NCBI RefSeq assembly: GCF_021172165.1
Contig: NZ_CP089096.1
Location: 434,001-498,000 of the forward strand
Direction of reading: 5' to 3'
Source: Flavobacterium channae
GTDB lineage: Bacteria > Bacteroidota > Bacteroidia > Flavobacteriales > Flavobacteriaceae
DNA: 64,000 bases
Position numbers and translations under genes: made by a program. Below the pieces are notes generated by a model that ran no database searches, had not been told where the DNA came from, and was given only the letters and a program-made list of their open reading frames with translations. Shown in pieces: positions 8,070 through 15,918 of the stretch (position 1 is its first letter; every line of letters begins with the position of its first letter).

Positions 8070-8159
8070 ACAGATTTATATTCTGTTTAAAATTATTAAT
8101 TTAGAATGTAAATCTATAAATAATCTTTTTTTAATGAAATTTTAGAAAATATTTCATAA
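8070..8159 (+). promoter_or_regulatory. Palindromes related to the metX operator, upstream of metH
   Basis: ACAGA-N7-TCTGT occurs at 8070-8086 and TAGA-N7-TCTA at 8102-8116. A weak copy TTTAGA-N7-TCATAA lies at 8141-8159. Centres are 31 and 41 bp apart, close to the 41 and 29 bp spacings seen before metX. The first two copies also form a larger inverted repeat (8072-8084 with 8103-8115), so a terminator-like hairpin at the end of the previous gene is an alternative reading. Confidence 0.45.
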
Positions 8160-8174
8160 TTTCAATTTTGTCAC

Positions 8175-8182
8175 TACATTTG
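8175..8182 (+). promoter_or_regulatory. -7 box of the metH riboswitch transcript
   Basis: TACATTTG matches TAnnTTTG exactly. Transcription would start near 8189, about 17 nt before the riboswitch. No clear TTG is seen at the ideal upstream distance. Confidence 0.5.
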
Positions 8183-8205
8183 CAGTGTTCATAATTATAG
8201 TGTTT

Positions 8206-8309
8206 GTTATCACGAAAGCTGGAGGGAATAGACCCTGTGAAAGCTTAGCAACCTCCCGCGCCAGTGGAAAGGTGCTACATTCTATTCCGATTTATCGGAA
8301 GCAGATAAC
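8206..8309 (+). ncRNA. SAM-I (S-box) riboswitch
   Basis: The closing stem P1 is GTTATC (8206-8211) with GATAAC (8304-8309). The conserved core has GGAGGGA, CCCTGTGAAAGC, TTAGCAACC and AAGGTGCTA in S-box order. It lies directly upstream of metH, a standard S-box target. No terminator follows. Instead ATTGCTCTC (about 8316-8324) can pair with GAGAGAAT (8382-8389) just before the start codon with one bulged base, which suggests control of translation initiation. That expression platform is inferred, but the aptamer call is firm. Confidence 0.9.
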
Positions 8310-8392
8310 GTTAGAATTGCTCTCCAACTTTCTACGGTAACAAATTAAGTTAATAAAGAAAATTAGGTAATTAGCCTTTGCGAGAGAATACA

Positions 8393-9385
8393 ATGTCAAA
8401 AATTCAAGAAGAAATCAAAAAACGAATTCTCGTGCTCGATGGAGCTATGGGAACGATGTTGCAACGTTATAAATTTGAAGAAGAAGATTTTAGAGGAGAA
8501 CGTTTCAAAGATTTTCCACATCCTTTAAAAGGAAATAACGATTTACTTTCCATTACTCAACCCGAAGCTGTAAAATCGGTACATCGCGCTTATTTTGAAG
8601 CAGGTGCCGATATTGTAGAAACCAATACTTTTTCGGGAACTACTATCGGAATGGCGGATTATCACATGGAAGATTTAGTCTATGAGTTGAATTTTCAATC
8701 AGCAAAAATCGCTCGTGAAGTTGCTGATGAATTTACAGATAAACCAAGATTTGTTGCGGGTTCAATTGGTCCAACAAATAGAACCGCTTCTATGAGTCCA
8801 GATGTGAATGACCCAGGATTTCGCGCGGTGAATTTTGACGACTTAAAAATTGCTTACAAACAGCAAGTCGAAGCTTTAATTGATGGTGGTTGCGATTTAC
8901 TTTTGGTAGAAACCATTTTCGATACTTTAAATGCAAAAGCCGCTTTGTTTGCGATTGAGGAAGTGAAAGAGGAACGCAATATCGATATTCCAGTAATGGT
9001 TTCAGGAACAATTACCGATGCTTCTGGAAGAACACTTTCAGGACAAACCGTGGAAGCTTTTTTGATTTCGATTTCACATATTCCGTTGTTAAGTGTTGGA
9101 TTTAATTGCGCTTTAGGAGCTGATCAATTGAAACCGTATTTGAAGCGACTAGGAAATAGTACCTCGTTAAATATTTCAGCGCATCCCAATGCAGGTTTAC
9201 CCAATGCCTTCGGACAATATGACCAAACGCCTGAAGAAATGCAACAATTAATTCGCGAGTATTTACAAGAAAATCTAGTGAATATCATCGGTGGATGTTG
9301 CGGAACAACTCCCGAACACATCAAATTAATTGCTGAAGTAGCAAATGAATTTCAACCTAGGACACAACAATTGAAATCCGTTTAG
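8393..9385 (+). CDS. metH: Methionine synthase, homocysteine-binding (N-terminal) subunit
   Basis: This 330-residue protein is only the zinc-dependent homocysteine S-methyltransferase domain of cobalamin-dependent methionine synthase. It begins with LVLDGAMGTMLQ. The zinc ligands are the Cys in GFNCALGA (about residue 240) and the Cys pair in GGCCGTTPEH (about 300). The remaining MetH domains are encoded by the separate gene at 9546, so the enzyme is split and presumably assembles. ATG at 8393 is chosen over an in-frame TTG 15 nt upstream, because the former follows the GAGAGAA segment targeted by the riboswitch platform. Expression should be repressed by S-adenosylmethionine. Confidence 0.9.
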   Translation: MSKIQEEIKKRILVLDGAMGTMLQRYKFEEEDFRGERFKDFPHPLKGNNDLLSITQPEAVKSVHRAYFEAGADIVETNTFSGTTIGMADYHMEDLVYELNFQSAKIAREVADEFTDKPRFVAGSIGPTNRTASMSPDVNDPGFRAVNFDDLKIAYKQQVEALIDGGCDLLLVETIFDTLNAKAALFAIEEVKEERNIDIPVMVSGTITDASGRTLSGQTVEAFLISISHIPLLSVGFNCALGADQLKPYLKRLGNSTSLNISAHPNAGLPNAFGQYDQTPEEMQQLIREYLQENLVNIIGGCCGTTPEHIKLIAEVANEFQPRTQQLKSV

Positions 9386-9415
9386 TCGGTGAAATCCGTG
9401 GCAAAAAATAGAACA

Positions 9416-9556
9416 ATGAAAAACAATACCATAAAAATACAATTCGAAACATTTTTACAGTCGCAACGATGTTGGGTTTGCCAATACGTGAGCAACAGTA
9501 AATCTTTTTGGAAGGATGTTGCGAAACATTATAAAAGAATAAGTAATGAGTTATAA
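9416..9556 (+). CDS. Possible small protein between the two metH genes
   Basis: A 46-codon ORF with an ATG start fills the gap between the two metH genes and overlaps the start of the second by 11 nt. The product is basic and aromatic, with a CWVC pair near residues 19-22 and a C-terminal half rich in Lys, Trp and Tyr. No family is recognised. It may be a real coupling ORF, or a chance reading through the linker. The overlap with the next start and the full use of the gap favour the former, but codon evidence is too thin to decide. Confidence 0.35.
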   Translation: MKNNTIKIQFETFLQSQRCWVCQYVSNSKSFWKDVAKHYKRISNEL

Positions 9557-12221
9557 TTCCGATAAATATTTAAAATTATCAGGTTTAGAACCTTTGATTG
9601 TAACTCCAGAAACCAATTTTGTAAACGTTGGAGAACGAACAAACGTAACCGGTTCTAGAAAATTTCTTCGATTAATTAAAGAAGAAAAATACGATGAAGC
9701 GCTTGAAATTGCACGTGCTCAAGTTGAAGGTGGCGCGCAAATCATCGATGTTAATATGGATGAAGGAATGTTAGATGGCGTTTATGCGATGACTAAATTT
9801 CTAAATCTAATAGCAGCCGAACCCGATATTGCCCGAGTTCCAGTAATGATTGATTCTTCGAAATGGGAAATCATTGAAGCTGGGTTGAAAGTTATTCAAG
9901 GAAAAGGCGTGGTGAATTCGATTTCGTTAAAAGAAGGAGAAGCTACTTTCATTCATCATGCCAAATTAATCAAACGCTACGGAGCCGCTGTAATCGTTAT
10001 GGCTTTTGATGAAAAAGGTCAAGCTGATACTTACGAAAGACGTATCGAAATCTGTAAAAGAAGTTATGATATTTTGGTGAACCAAGTGGGTTTTCCAGCA
10101 GAAGATATCATTTTTGATCCCAATATTTTTCCAGTTGCAACCGGAATGGAAGAGCATAAATTAAATGCATTAGATTTCTTCCAAGCGACCAAATGGATTC
10201 GCGAAAATCTTCCTTATGCTCATGTTTCGGGTGGAGTGAGTAATGTGTCTTTTTCTTTCCGTGGTAACGATAAAGTGCGAGAAGCAATGCATTCCGCATT
10301 CTTATATCATGCCATTCAAAACGGAATGACGATGGGAATTGTGAATCCTGAAATGTTAGAGATTTACGATGAAATTGATAAAAATCTTTTAGAACATGTT
10401 GAAGATGTTTTATTAAATAGAAGAGAAGATGCCACAGAACGTTTATTAGATTTAGCCGAAAGTTTTAAAGGTGATGTAAAATCAAATGAAAAAGCTGTGG
10501 CCGAATGGCGAAATGGTTCAGTTCAAGAACGATTAACGCATTCGTTAGTTAAAGGAATTGATGAGTTTATCGAAATCGATATCGAAGAAGCACGTTTGCT
10601 GGCTTCAAAACCTATCGAAGTTATCGAAATCAATTTAATGGCTGGAATGAACGTGGTGGGTGATTTGTTTGGTTCGGGAAAAATGTTTTTGCCGCAAGTA
10701 GTAAAATCAGCACGGGTGATGAAAAAAGCAGTTGCTTATCTGCTTCCTTATATCGAAGCTTCAAAAGATGGTTCTACTTCGTCAAGTGCTGGGAAAGTAT
10801 TGATGGCAACTGTAAAAGGCGATGTTCACGATATTGGTAAAAATATTGTTTCGGTAGTTTTAGCGTGTAATAATTTCGAAATCATCGATTTAGGTGTGAT
10901 GGTTCCGCCAGAAAAAATTATTGAAACTGCTGTAAAAGAAAATGTTGATATTATTGGTTTAAGCGGATTGATTACGCCTTCTCTTGATGAAATGGTGTAT
11001 TTAGCCAAAGAAATGGATAAATTAAATATCAAAATCCCCGTAATGATTGGTGGTGCGACAACTTCACGTGCACATACGGCTGTGAAAATTGCTCCAGAAT
11101 ATAAAGAAACCGTGGTTCATGTGAACGATGCGTCTCGAGCAGTAACAGTTGCAACCAATTTATTACAACCCGATACTAAATTTACCTATGCAAAATCGCT
11201 TCGAGAAGAATATGATTTGCTTCGAGAAGGATATTTAAATAGAAGTCGTGAGAAAAATTTCTTATCAATTGATGAAGCGCGTAAAAATAAATTCAAAATC
11301 GAATGGGATAATTACGAACCTGTAAAACCAAATTTCACTGGAACAAAAACAGTTGAAGTTGAACTTTCAGAATTAGTAGATTTTATCGATTGGACTCCGT
11401 TTTTTCAGTCATGGGAATTGTATGGGAAATTTCCAGCGATTTTAACCGATGAAATTGTAGGCGAACAAGCGACTCATTTGTTTGAAGATGCACAAAAAAT
11501 GCTTTCTCAAATTGTTGCTGAGAAATGGTTTGAAGCAAAAGGTGTTTTAGGGATTTTCCCTGCGAATACAATAAATCACGATGATGTAGAGCTTGTCACT
11601 TCGAGCGGAGTCGAGAAGTTCCTGAGTTTAAGACAACAATCTCAAAAAACGGTTGGAGCTCCAAACATCGCTTTAGCAGATTTTATTGCTCCGAAAGAAA
11701 TTGGTAAACAAGATTATATTGGGTGTTTCTGTGTGTCAACAGGTTTTGGAGTTGATGAAAAAGCTTTAGAATTTGAAAAGCAATTAGACGATTATAATTC
11801 CATTTTGGTAAAAGCATTAGGAGATAGATTAGCAGAAGCTTTTGCGGAATATTTGCATTTAAAAGTCCGAAAAGAAATTTGGGGTTATGCTTCTGAAGAA
11901 TGTTTGTCAAACGATGAATTAATAAAAGAAAAATATCAAGGTATTCGCCCGGCACCAGGTTATCCGGCTTGTCCAGATCATTTAGAAAAACCAACCATTT
12001 GGAAATTATTAAATGTTGAAGAAAATATAGGTGTTAAGCTAACCGAAAGTATGGCGATGTGGCCTGCTTCATCAGTATCGGGTTATTATTTTGCCAATCC
12101 ACAAAGTAAATATTTTGGATTAGGAAAAATAAAAAAAGATCAAATAGAAGATTATGCCAAAAGAAGAAATATTAGTATTGAGCAAGCCGAAAAATGGCTA
12201 TCACCAAATTTAGCAGATTAA
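9546..12221 (+). CDS. metH: Methionine synthase, folate/cobalamin/activation subunit
   Basis: This 891-residue protein carries the methyltetrahydrofolate-binding barrel ([14 protein letters not shown] near residue 27), the cobalamin cap and Rossmann domains with the base-off cobalt ligand in [10 protein letters not shown] (about residue 425), and a C-terminal AdoMet reactivation domain ([12 protein letters not shown] near residue 800). Together with the upstream gene it forms complete MetH, transferring methyl from methyl-THF through cobalamin to homocysteine. Between the cobalamin and activation domains, codons from 11591-11620 ([10 protein letters not shown]) match a dispersed palindromic repeat read in frame. 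metF follows one base after the stop. Confidence 0.93.
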   Translation: MSYNSDKYLKLSGLEPLIVTPETNFVNVGERTNVTGSRKFLRLIKEEKYDEALEIARAQVEGGAQIIDVNMDEGMLDGVYAMTKFLNLIAAEPDIARVPVMIDSSKWEIIEAGLKVIQGKGVVNSISLKEGEATFIHHAKLIKRYGAAVIVMAFDEKGQADTYERRIEICKRSYDILVNQVGFPAEDIIFDPNIFPVATGMEEHKLNALDFFQATKWIRENLPYAHVSGGVSNVSFSFRGNDKVREAMHSAFLYHAIQNGMTMGIVNPEMLEIYDEIDKNLLEHVEDVLLNRREDATERLLDLAESFKGDVKSNEKAVAEWRNGSVQERLTHSLVKGIDEFIEIDIEEARLLASKPIEVIEINLMAGMNVVGDLFGSGKMFLPQVVKSARVMKKAVAYLLPYIEASKDGSTSSSAGKVLMATVKGDVHDIGKNIVSVVLACNNFEIIDLGVMVPPEKIIETAVKENVDIIGLSGLITPSLDEMVYLAKEMDKLNIKIPVMIGGATTSRAHTAVKIAPEYKETVVHVNDASRAVTVATNLLQPDTKFTYAKSLREEYDLLREGYLNRSREKNFLSIDEARKNKFKIEWDNYEPVKPNFTGTKTVEVELSELVDFIDWTPFFQSWELYGKFPAILTDEIVGEQATHLFEDAQKMLSQIVAEKWFEAKGVLGIFPANTINHDDVELVTSSGVEKFLSLRQQSQKTVGAPNIALADFIAPKEIGKQDYIGCFCVSTGFGVDEKALEFEKQLDDYNSILVKALGDRLAEAFAEYLHLKVRKEIWGYASEECLSNDELIKEKYQGIRPAPGYPACPDHLEKPTIWKLLNVEENIGVKLTESMAMWPASSVSGYYFANPQSKYFGLGKIKKDQIEDYAKRRNISIEQAEKWLSPNLAD
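11591..11620 (+). repeat. Palindromic dispersed repeat inside metH coding sequence
   Basis: The segment CTTGTCACTTCGAGCGGAG plus TCGAGAAGTT resembles a repeat common between genes in Bacteroidetes genomes (ACTTC...GAAGT arms). Here it is translated in frame in a loop of the MetH activation region. The repeat identity is from memory of such genomes, not from a search. Confidence 0.5.
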
Positions 12222-12222
12222 G

Positions 12223-13179
12223 ATGAAAGTAACTGAACATATACAAAACGCTAACGGAAAAACATTGTTTTCGTTTGAAATATTACCACCATTAAAAGGA
12301 CAAAACATTCAATCTATTTTTGATAGTATTGATCCACTTATGGAGTTCAATCCGCCTTTTATTGATGTAACTTATCATCGTGAGGAATATGAGTTTAAAG
12401 AATTAGCTAACGGATTGCTTCAGAAAAAGGTGGTGAAGAAACGTCCTGGAACTGTTGGTATTTGTGCGGGAATTCAAAACAAATATGATGTAGATGCTAT
12501 TCCGCATATTTTATGTGGTGGATTTACAAAAGAAGATACTGAAAATCTTTTAATTGATTTAGATTTCTTAGGAATTGATAATGTTGTAGCGCTTCGTGGT
12601 GATGCCGTTAAAAGTGAAATTTACTTCAAGCCAGAAAAAGAGGGGCATGCTTATGCTTCAGAATTAGTAACTCAAATCAGTAATTTAAATAACGGAATTT
12701 ATTTGGACGAAGATTTGCAAAATTCTACCAAAACCGATTTTTGCATTGGAGTAGCTGGTTATCCTGAGAAACACATGGAAGCACCAAGTATGGATAGCGA
12801 TTTGCATTTTATGAAACAAAAAATAAAAAATGGGGCAGATTACATTATAACGCAAATGTTTTTTGATAACCAAAAGTTTTTTGATTTTGTAGCAAAATGC
12901 AGAGCAGCTGGAATTACGGTTCCAATTATTCCAGGATTGAAACCAATTGCAACAAAGAAGCAATTGAATTTAATTCCACACCGTTTTAAGGTTGATTTAC
13001 CGGATGATTTGATAATGGAAGTGGTTAAGGCAAAAGATAACGATGCTGTGAAACAAATTGGTATTGAGTGGTGTACGCATCAAAGTAAAGAATTAGTTGC
13101 GGCAGGAATTCCGGTTTTACATTATTATTCGATGGGAAAAGCGGAAAATGTTAAGGCTATCGCAAAGGAGATTTTTTAA
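12223..13179 (+). CDS. metF: 5,10-methylenetetrahydrofolate reductase
   Basis: This FAD-dependent TIM-barrel enzyme of 318 residues reduces methylene-THF to the methyl-THF used by MetH. FSFEILPPLKG at the N-terminus contains the catalytic Glu, and DNVVALRGD, FCIGVAGYPEKH and PIIPGLKPI are family motifs. It starts 1 nt after the metH stop and so shares the SAM-I controlled transcript. Length fits bacterial MetF. After the stop comes a 230-base T-rich gap with no further gene. Confidence 0.94.
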   Translation: MKVTEHIQNANGKTLFSFEILPPLKGQNIQSIFDSIDPLMEFNPPFIDVTYHREEYEFKELANGLLQKKVVKKRPGTVGICAGIQNKYDVDAIPHILCGGFTKEDTENLLIDLDFLGIDNVVALRGDAVKSEIYFKPEKEGHAYASELVTQISNLNNGIYLDEDLQNSTKTDFCIGVAGYPEKHMEAPSMDSDLHFMKQKIKNGADYIITQMFFDNQKFFDFVAKCRAAGITVPIIPGLKPIATKKQLNLIPHRFKVDLPDDLIMEVVKAKDNDAVKQIGIEWCTHQSKELVAAGIPVLHYYSMGKAENVKAIAKEIF

Positions 13180-13413
13180 AGTGTCTTTATTTTTAGTTTA
13201 AAAAAGATAAACTTTTATTAATATTGGTTAATTTTGATTAAAACAGTTCTCTTTTTTGGGTTTTTATTTGTTTTTGTCTTTTTTTGATAAAAAATATTTA
13301 TTGTTTTTGTTAATTTTTTATTTCAATTATTGTTGATTTTAAAATTTATTGCGAATTAAATTTGTTGGTATAGTTTTTTTATTGTAATTTCATGGAAATA
13401 AATCTCGGTTATT

Positions 13414-13803
13414 ATGAACAAAACAGTACTTACTTTCGTGGTTTTATTCGTAGCTCAATTAAGTTTTGCAGGCGAATTAGATTCTATCTTAGCTAAATCT
13501 AGATTATTAACAGAGAAAAAAGATTACACAGAGGCTATCAAGACATATGAAAACTATATCAAGTTGGCTCAAGGTGAAAATTTGAAAGATGTTTATATAG
13601 AAGTTGCAAATTGTTATTTCTATCAAAATAAAAAAGATGCTGTTGTAAAATATATCAAAGACGCCATTTCAAAATATGGCTTTACCGAAGAAGATTTTAT
13701 TTACAGTTCTATTTTAGATGAAAAATTGTCATCATATGCGCTTTCTGTAGTTTATGACGATTATTTCAAGCTTAGAAAAAAGTACTTGGCAACATTGGAT
13801 TAG
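13414..13803 (+). CDS. Small secreted TPR-like protein
   Basis: The 129-residue product has a signal peptide (VLTFVVLFVAQLSFAG). The rest is helical and resembles one or two tetratricopeptide units (KKDYTEAIKTYENYIKLA, then VYIEVANCYFYQNKKDAVVKYIKDAISKYG). It probably acts in the periplasm as a binding scaffold. No partner is evident. It is monocistronic, ending at a strong terminator shared with the convergent gldA. Confidence 0.65.
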   Translation: MNKTVLTFVVLFVAQLSFAGELDSILAKSRLLTEKKDYTEAIKTYENYIKLAQGENLKDVYIEVANCYFYQNKKDAVVKYIKDAISKYGFTEEDFIYSSILDEKLSSYALSVVYDDYFKLRKKYLATLD

Positions 13804-13825
13804 TTTTTTAGCCAATACTTTTTTG

Positions 13826-13863
13826 AAATCTCCTTACAAGGTTTATTGTAAGGAGATTTTTTT
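13826..13863. terminator. Bidirectional terminator between the TPR gene and gldA
   Basis: AATCTCCTTACAA and TTGTAAGGAGATT form a long perfect stem, followed by T on the + strand and preceded by A/T on the other side. It lies between convergent genes. Confidence 0.85.
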
Positions 13864-13881
13864 ATGTAGTAAGTTTTATAT

Positions 13882-14784
13882 TTATTTCTTTGATGTTTTT
13901 TCTCTGAAAATTTGTTCTAAGTTTTTGCTTTTTAAAACAATCTGTAATGTTTTTAAGTTGTTGTTTTGAGCAAAATCAAATATTTCAGAACGCATGTCTT
14001 TTTCGGTTGAAAAAGTAAGTTCCCAAACTAAATCGTGGGTATTTTTTGCAGTTTTCAAATTAGATAAAGCAGTTAAAATAGATTCCTCGATTTTTTTATC
14101 AAATTCTACTTCTATAACTTGTTCAGCTTCTTCAGTAACTAAGTTGTCTAGTTTTTTATCCGTAACAATCTTGCCATTATTTATAATGATAATTCGATCA
14201 CAAATAGCTTCTACTTCTTGCATAATGTGTGTAGATAAAAACACTGTTTTGTTTTTTCCAATGTTCTTAATCAAATCACGAATTTCTACCAATTGATTCG
14301 GATCTAAACCTGTTGTTGGTTCGTCTAAGATCATAACATCAGGATTATGTAAAAGAGCCGTGGCTAATCCAACACGTTGACGATAACCTTTAGAAAGTTC
14401 GCCAATTTTTTTATTAGATTCTGGTGTTAATCCAGTTAAAGTTATTACTTCTTCAATTCTCGATTTGGCTATTTTATGAAGATCGGCATTAAAAGCTAAA
14501 TATTCTTTTACGTATAAATCCAAATACAACGGATTGTGTTCTGGCAAATACCCAACCGATTTTTGAACTTCTTTTTGAGAATTAGTCACATCAAATTCAT
14601 TAACAGTTGCTGTTCCGCTATCGGCATTTAAATAGGTTGTCAAAATTTTCATTAAAGTCGATTTTCCTGCTCCATTTGGACCCAAGAAACCTACAATTTC
14701 TCCTTTTTTTACAGAAAAGCTCACGTTGTCTAGCGCTTTTTGTTCTCCGTAATTTTTTGAAATATTTTGAACCTCTATTGACAT
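13882..14784 (-). CDS. gldA: Gliding-motility ABC transporter ATPase GldA
   Basis: This 300-residue ATP-binding subunit has Walker A GPNGAGKST (about residues 34-42), signature LSKGYRQ (about 134) and Walker B VMILDEPTTG (about 154). The overall text, including YLPEHNPLYLDLYVKEYLAFNAD and the Flavobacterium-type C-terminus, fits GldA, which works with GldF/GldG in gliding of F. johnsoniae. gldF and gldG are not in the window. A generic ABC-2 exporter ATPase is the alternative. A -7 box TATTTTTG on the minus strand (14811-14818) precedes it. Confidence 0.8.
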   Translation of the reverse strand: MSIEVQNISKNYGEQKALDNVSFSVKKGEIVGFLGPNGAGKSTLMKILTTYLNADSGTATVNEFDVTNSQKEVQKSVGYLPEHNPLYLDLYVKEYLAFNADLHKIAKSRIEEVITLTGLTPESNKKIGELSKGYRQRVGLATALLHNPDVMILDEPTTGLDPNQLVEIRDLIKNIGKNKTVFLSTHIMQEVEAICDRIIIINNGKIVTDKKLDNLVTEEAEQVIEVEFDKKIEESILTALSNLKTAKNTHDLVWELTFSTEKDMRSEIFDFAQNNNLKTLQIVLKSKNLEQIFREKTSKK

Positions 14785-14897
14785 GTTAGATAAATTTTAG
14801 CAAAAATAACTTTTTTTAAAAGAACTCAAATTTATTTAAAAAAGTATTTTGCATTCTTTTTTTTATTACTTTAGCCAAAAATAACAACAAAAGCATT

Positions 14898-14981
14898 ATG
14901 CTAACAAATAGCACATTTTTTTATAACAATTCTTTTTATTTCTTCTGGAGACAGATGAGGGATTGTTGTGCTATTATATAA
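14898..14981 (+). CDS. Phe/Tyr-rich leader peptide of the pheA attenuator
   Basis: The ORF has 27 codons. Residues 7-17 read FFYNNSFYFFW, so the ribosome must decode five Phe, two Tyr and one Trp in eleven codons. It precedes genes of phenylalanine and aromatic synthesis. It overlaps two RNA segments that form mutually exclusive pairings with each other and with the terminator downstream. The role of the peptide is to be translated, not to function as a protein. Confidence 0.82.
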   Translation: MLTNSTFFYNNSFYFFWRQMRDCCAII

Positions 14982-15037
14982 ATCAAAAAAAATATTTTAT
15001 AAACATACAATCCCGATGCAAATCGGGATTTTTTTTT
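14907..15037 (+). promoter_or_regulatory. Aromatic amino-acid attenuator (1:2, antiterminator, terminator)
   Basis: Segment 1, AATAGCACA (14907-14915), pairs with TGTGCTATT (14967-14975). Inside that loop, GGGATTGT (14959-14966) can instead pair perfectly with ACAATCCC (15007-15014), blocking the terminator ATCCCGAT (15010-15017) with ATCGGGAT (15022-15029), which is followed by nine T. A ribosome stalled on the Phe/Tyr codons (14916-14945) disrupts segment 1 and favours the antiterminator. This has all elements of a classical attenuator. Confidence 0.82.
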
Positions 15038-15047
15038 GTTCAAACTT

Positions 15048-15875
15048 ATGGGATTAAAAGTAGCAATTCAAGGAATTCAAGGATCGTTTCATCATCAAGT
15101 AGTCAGTCGCTATTTTGATGAAGAAATCCATTTGGAAGAATGTCTCACATTTAGGGATGTAGTTTTAAGTTTGAAAAATCAGCAAGCAGATAAAGCAATA
15201 ATGGCAATTGAGAATTCTATAGCAGGTGCCATTTTACCAAATTATGCGCTTATCGATTCGAACAATTTGCATATTATAGGAGAATATTTTTTGGATATTC
15301 ATATGAATTTAATGGGTTTGTACGGTCAAAAAATTGAAGATATAAAAGAAGTGCATTCGCATCCAATTGCGTTGTTGCAGTGTGCTAATTTTTTCAGTCA
15401 ATATCCAAATATTAAATTGGTAGAAAGTTCTGATACTGCTATAACAGCTAAACGAATTCAGGAAAATCAATTAAAAGGAATTGGTGCTTTAGCAGGACCT
15501 GATGCTGCATCGATTTATAATTTAGAAATTTTAGCCGATGGAATTCATACAGTAAAAAGTAACAAAACTCGATTTGTGGTTTTGAAAGCTACTAATAAAG
15601 AAATTCCAAAAGAATTAATTAACAAAGCATCTGTCAAATTTGAGTTAGATGATACGCCTGGTTCATTGGCAACGGTTTTAAATGTTTTGAATAATTGTAA
15701 GCTGAATTTAACTAAAATTCAATCGTTGCCAATTATTGAAACTCCATTCACATATGCCTTTTTTGTTGATGTAGTATTTGAAAAATACAAACACTTTGAA
15801 AAAGCTAAAAAAGTGATGGAAATTATGACGACCCATTTTAAGGTTTTAGGTGAATATGAGAGAAGTAAACAATGA
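15048..15875 (+). CDS. pheA: Prephenate dehydratase
   Basis: The enzyme converts prephenate to phenylpyruvate for phenylalanine. The catalytic domain runs to about residue 180 and contains IENSIAGAI and the TRF motif in NKTRFVVL near residue 174. A C-terminal ACT domain (VKFELDDTPGSLATVLNVL) provides likely Phe feedback. At 275 residues it is a monofunctional dehydratase without fused chorismate mutase; the mutase is in the next gene. ATG at 15048 is chosen over the TTG at 15036 because the latter overlaps the T tract of the attenuator terminator. Confidence 0.92.
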   Translation: MGLKVAIQGIQGSFHHQVVSRYFDEEIHLEECLTFRDVVLSLKNQQADKAIMAIENSIAGAILPNYALIDSNNLHIIGEYFLDIHMNLMGLYGQKIEDIKEVHSHPIALLQCANFFSQYPNIKLVESSDTAITAKRIQENQLKGIGALAGPDAASIYNLEILADGIHTVKSNKTRFVVLKATNKEIPKELINKASVKFELDDTPGSLATVLNVLNNCKLNLTKIQSLPIIETPFTYAFFVDVVFEKYKHFEKAKKVMEIMTTHFKVLGEYERSKQ

Positions 15876-15918
15876 ATAATTTAAGAATAAATAGTAATTT
15901 TACATTGAAATAATGGTT

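Noticed and set aside
13180..13413. T-rich gap as a replication origin or foreign island
   Set aside because: Only 230 bases, no DnaA-box cluster, no replication genes nearby; looks like an ordinary A/T-rich intergenic region.
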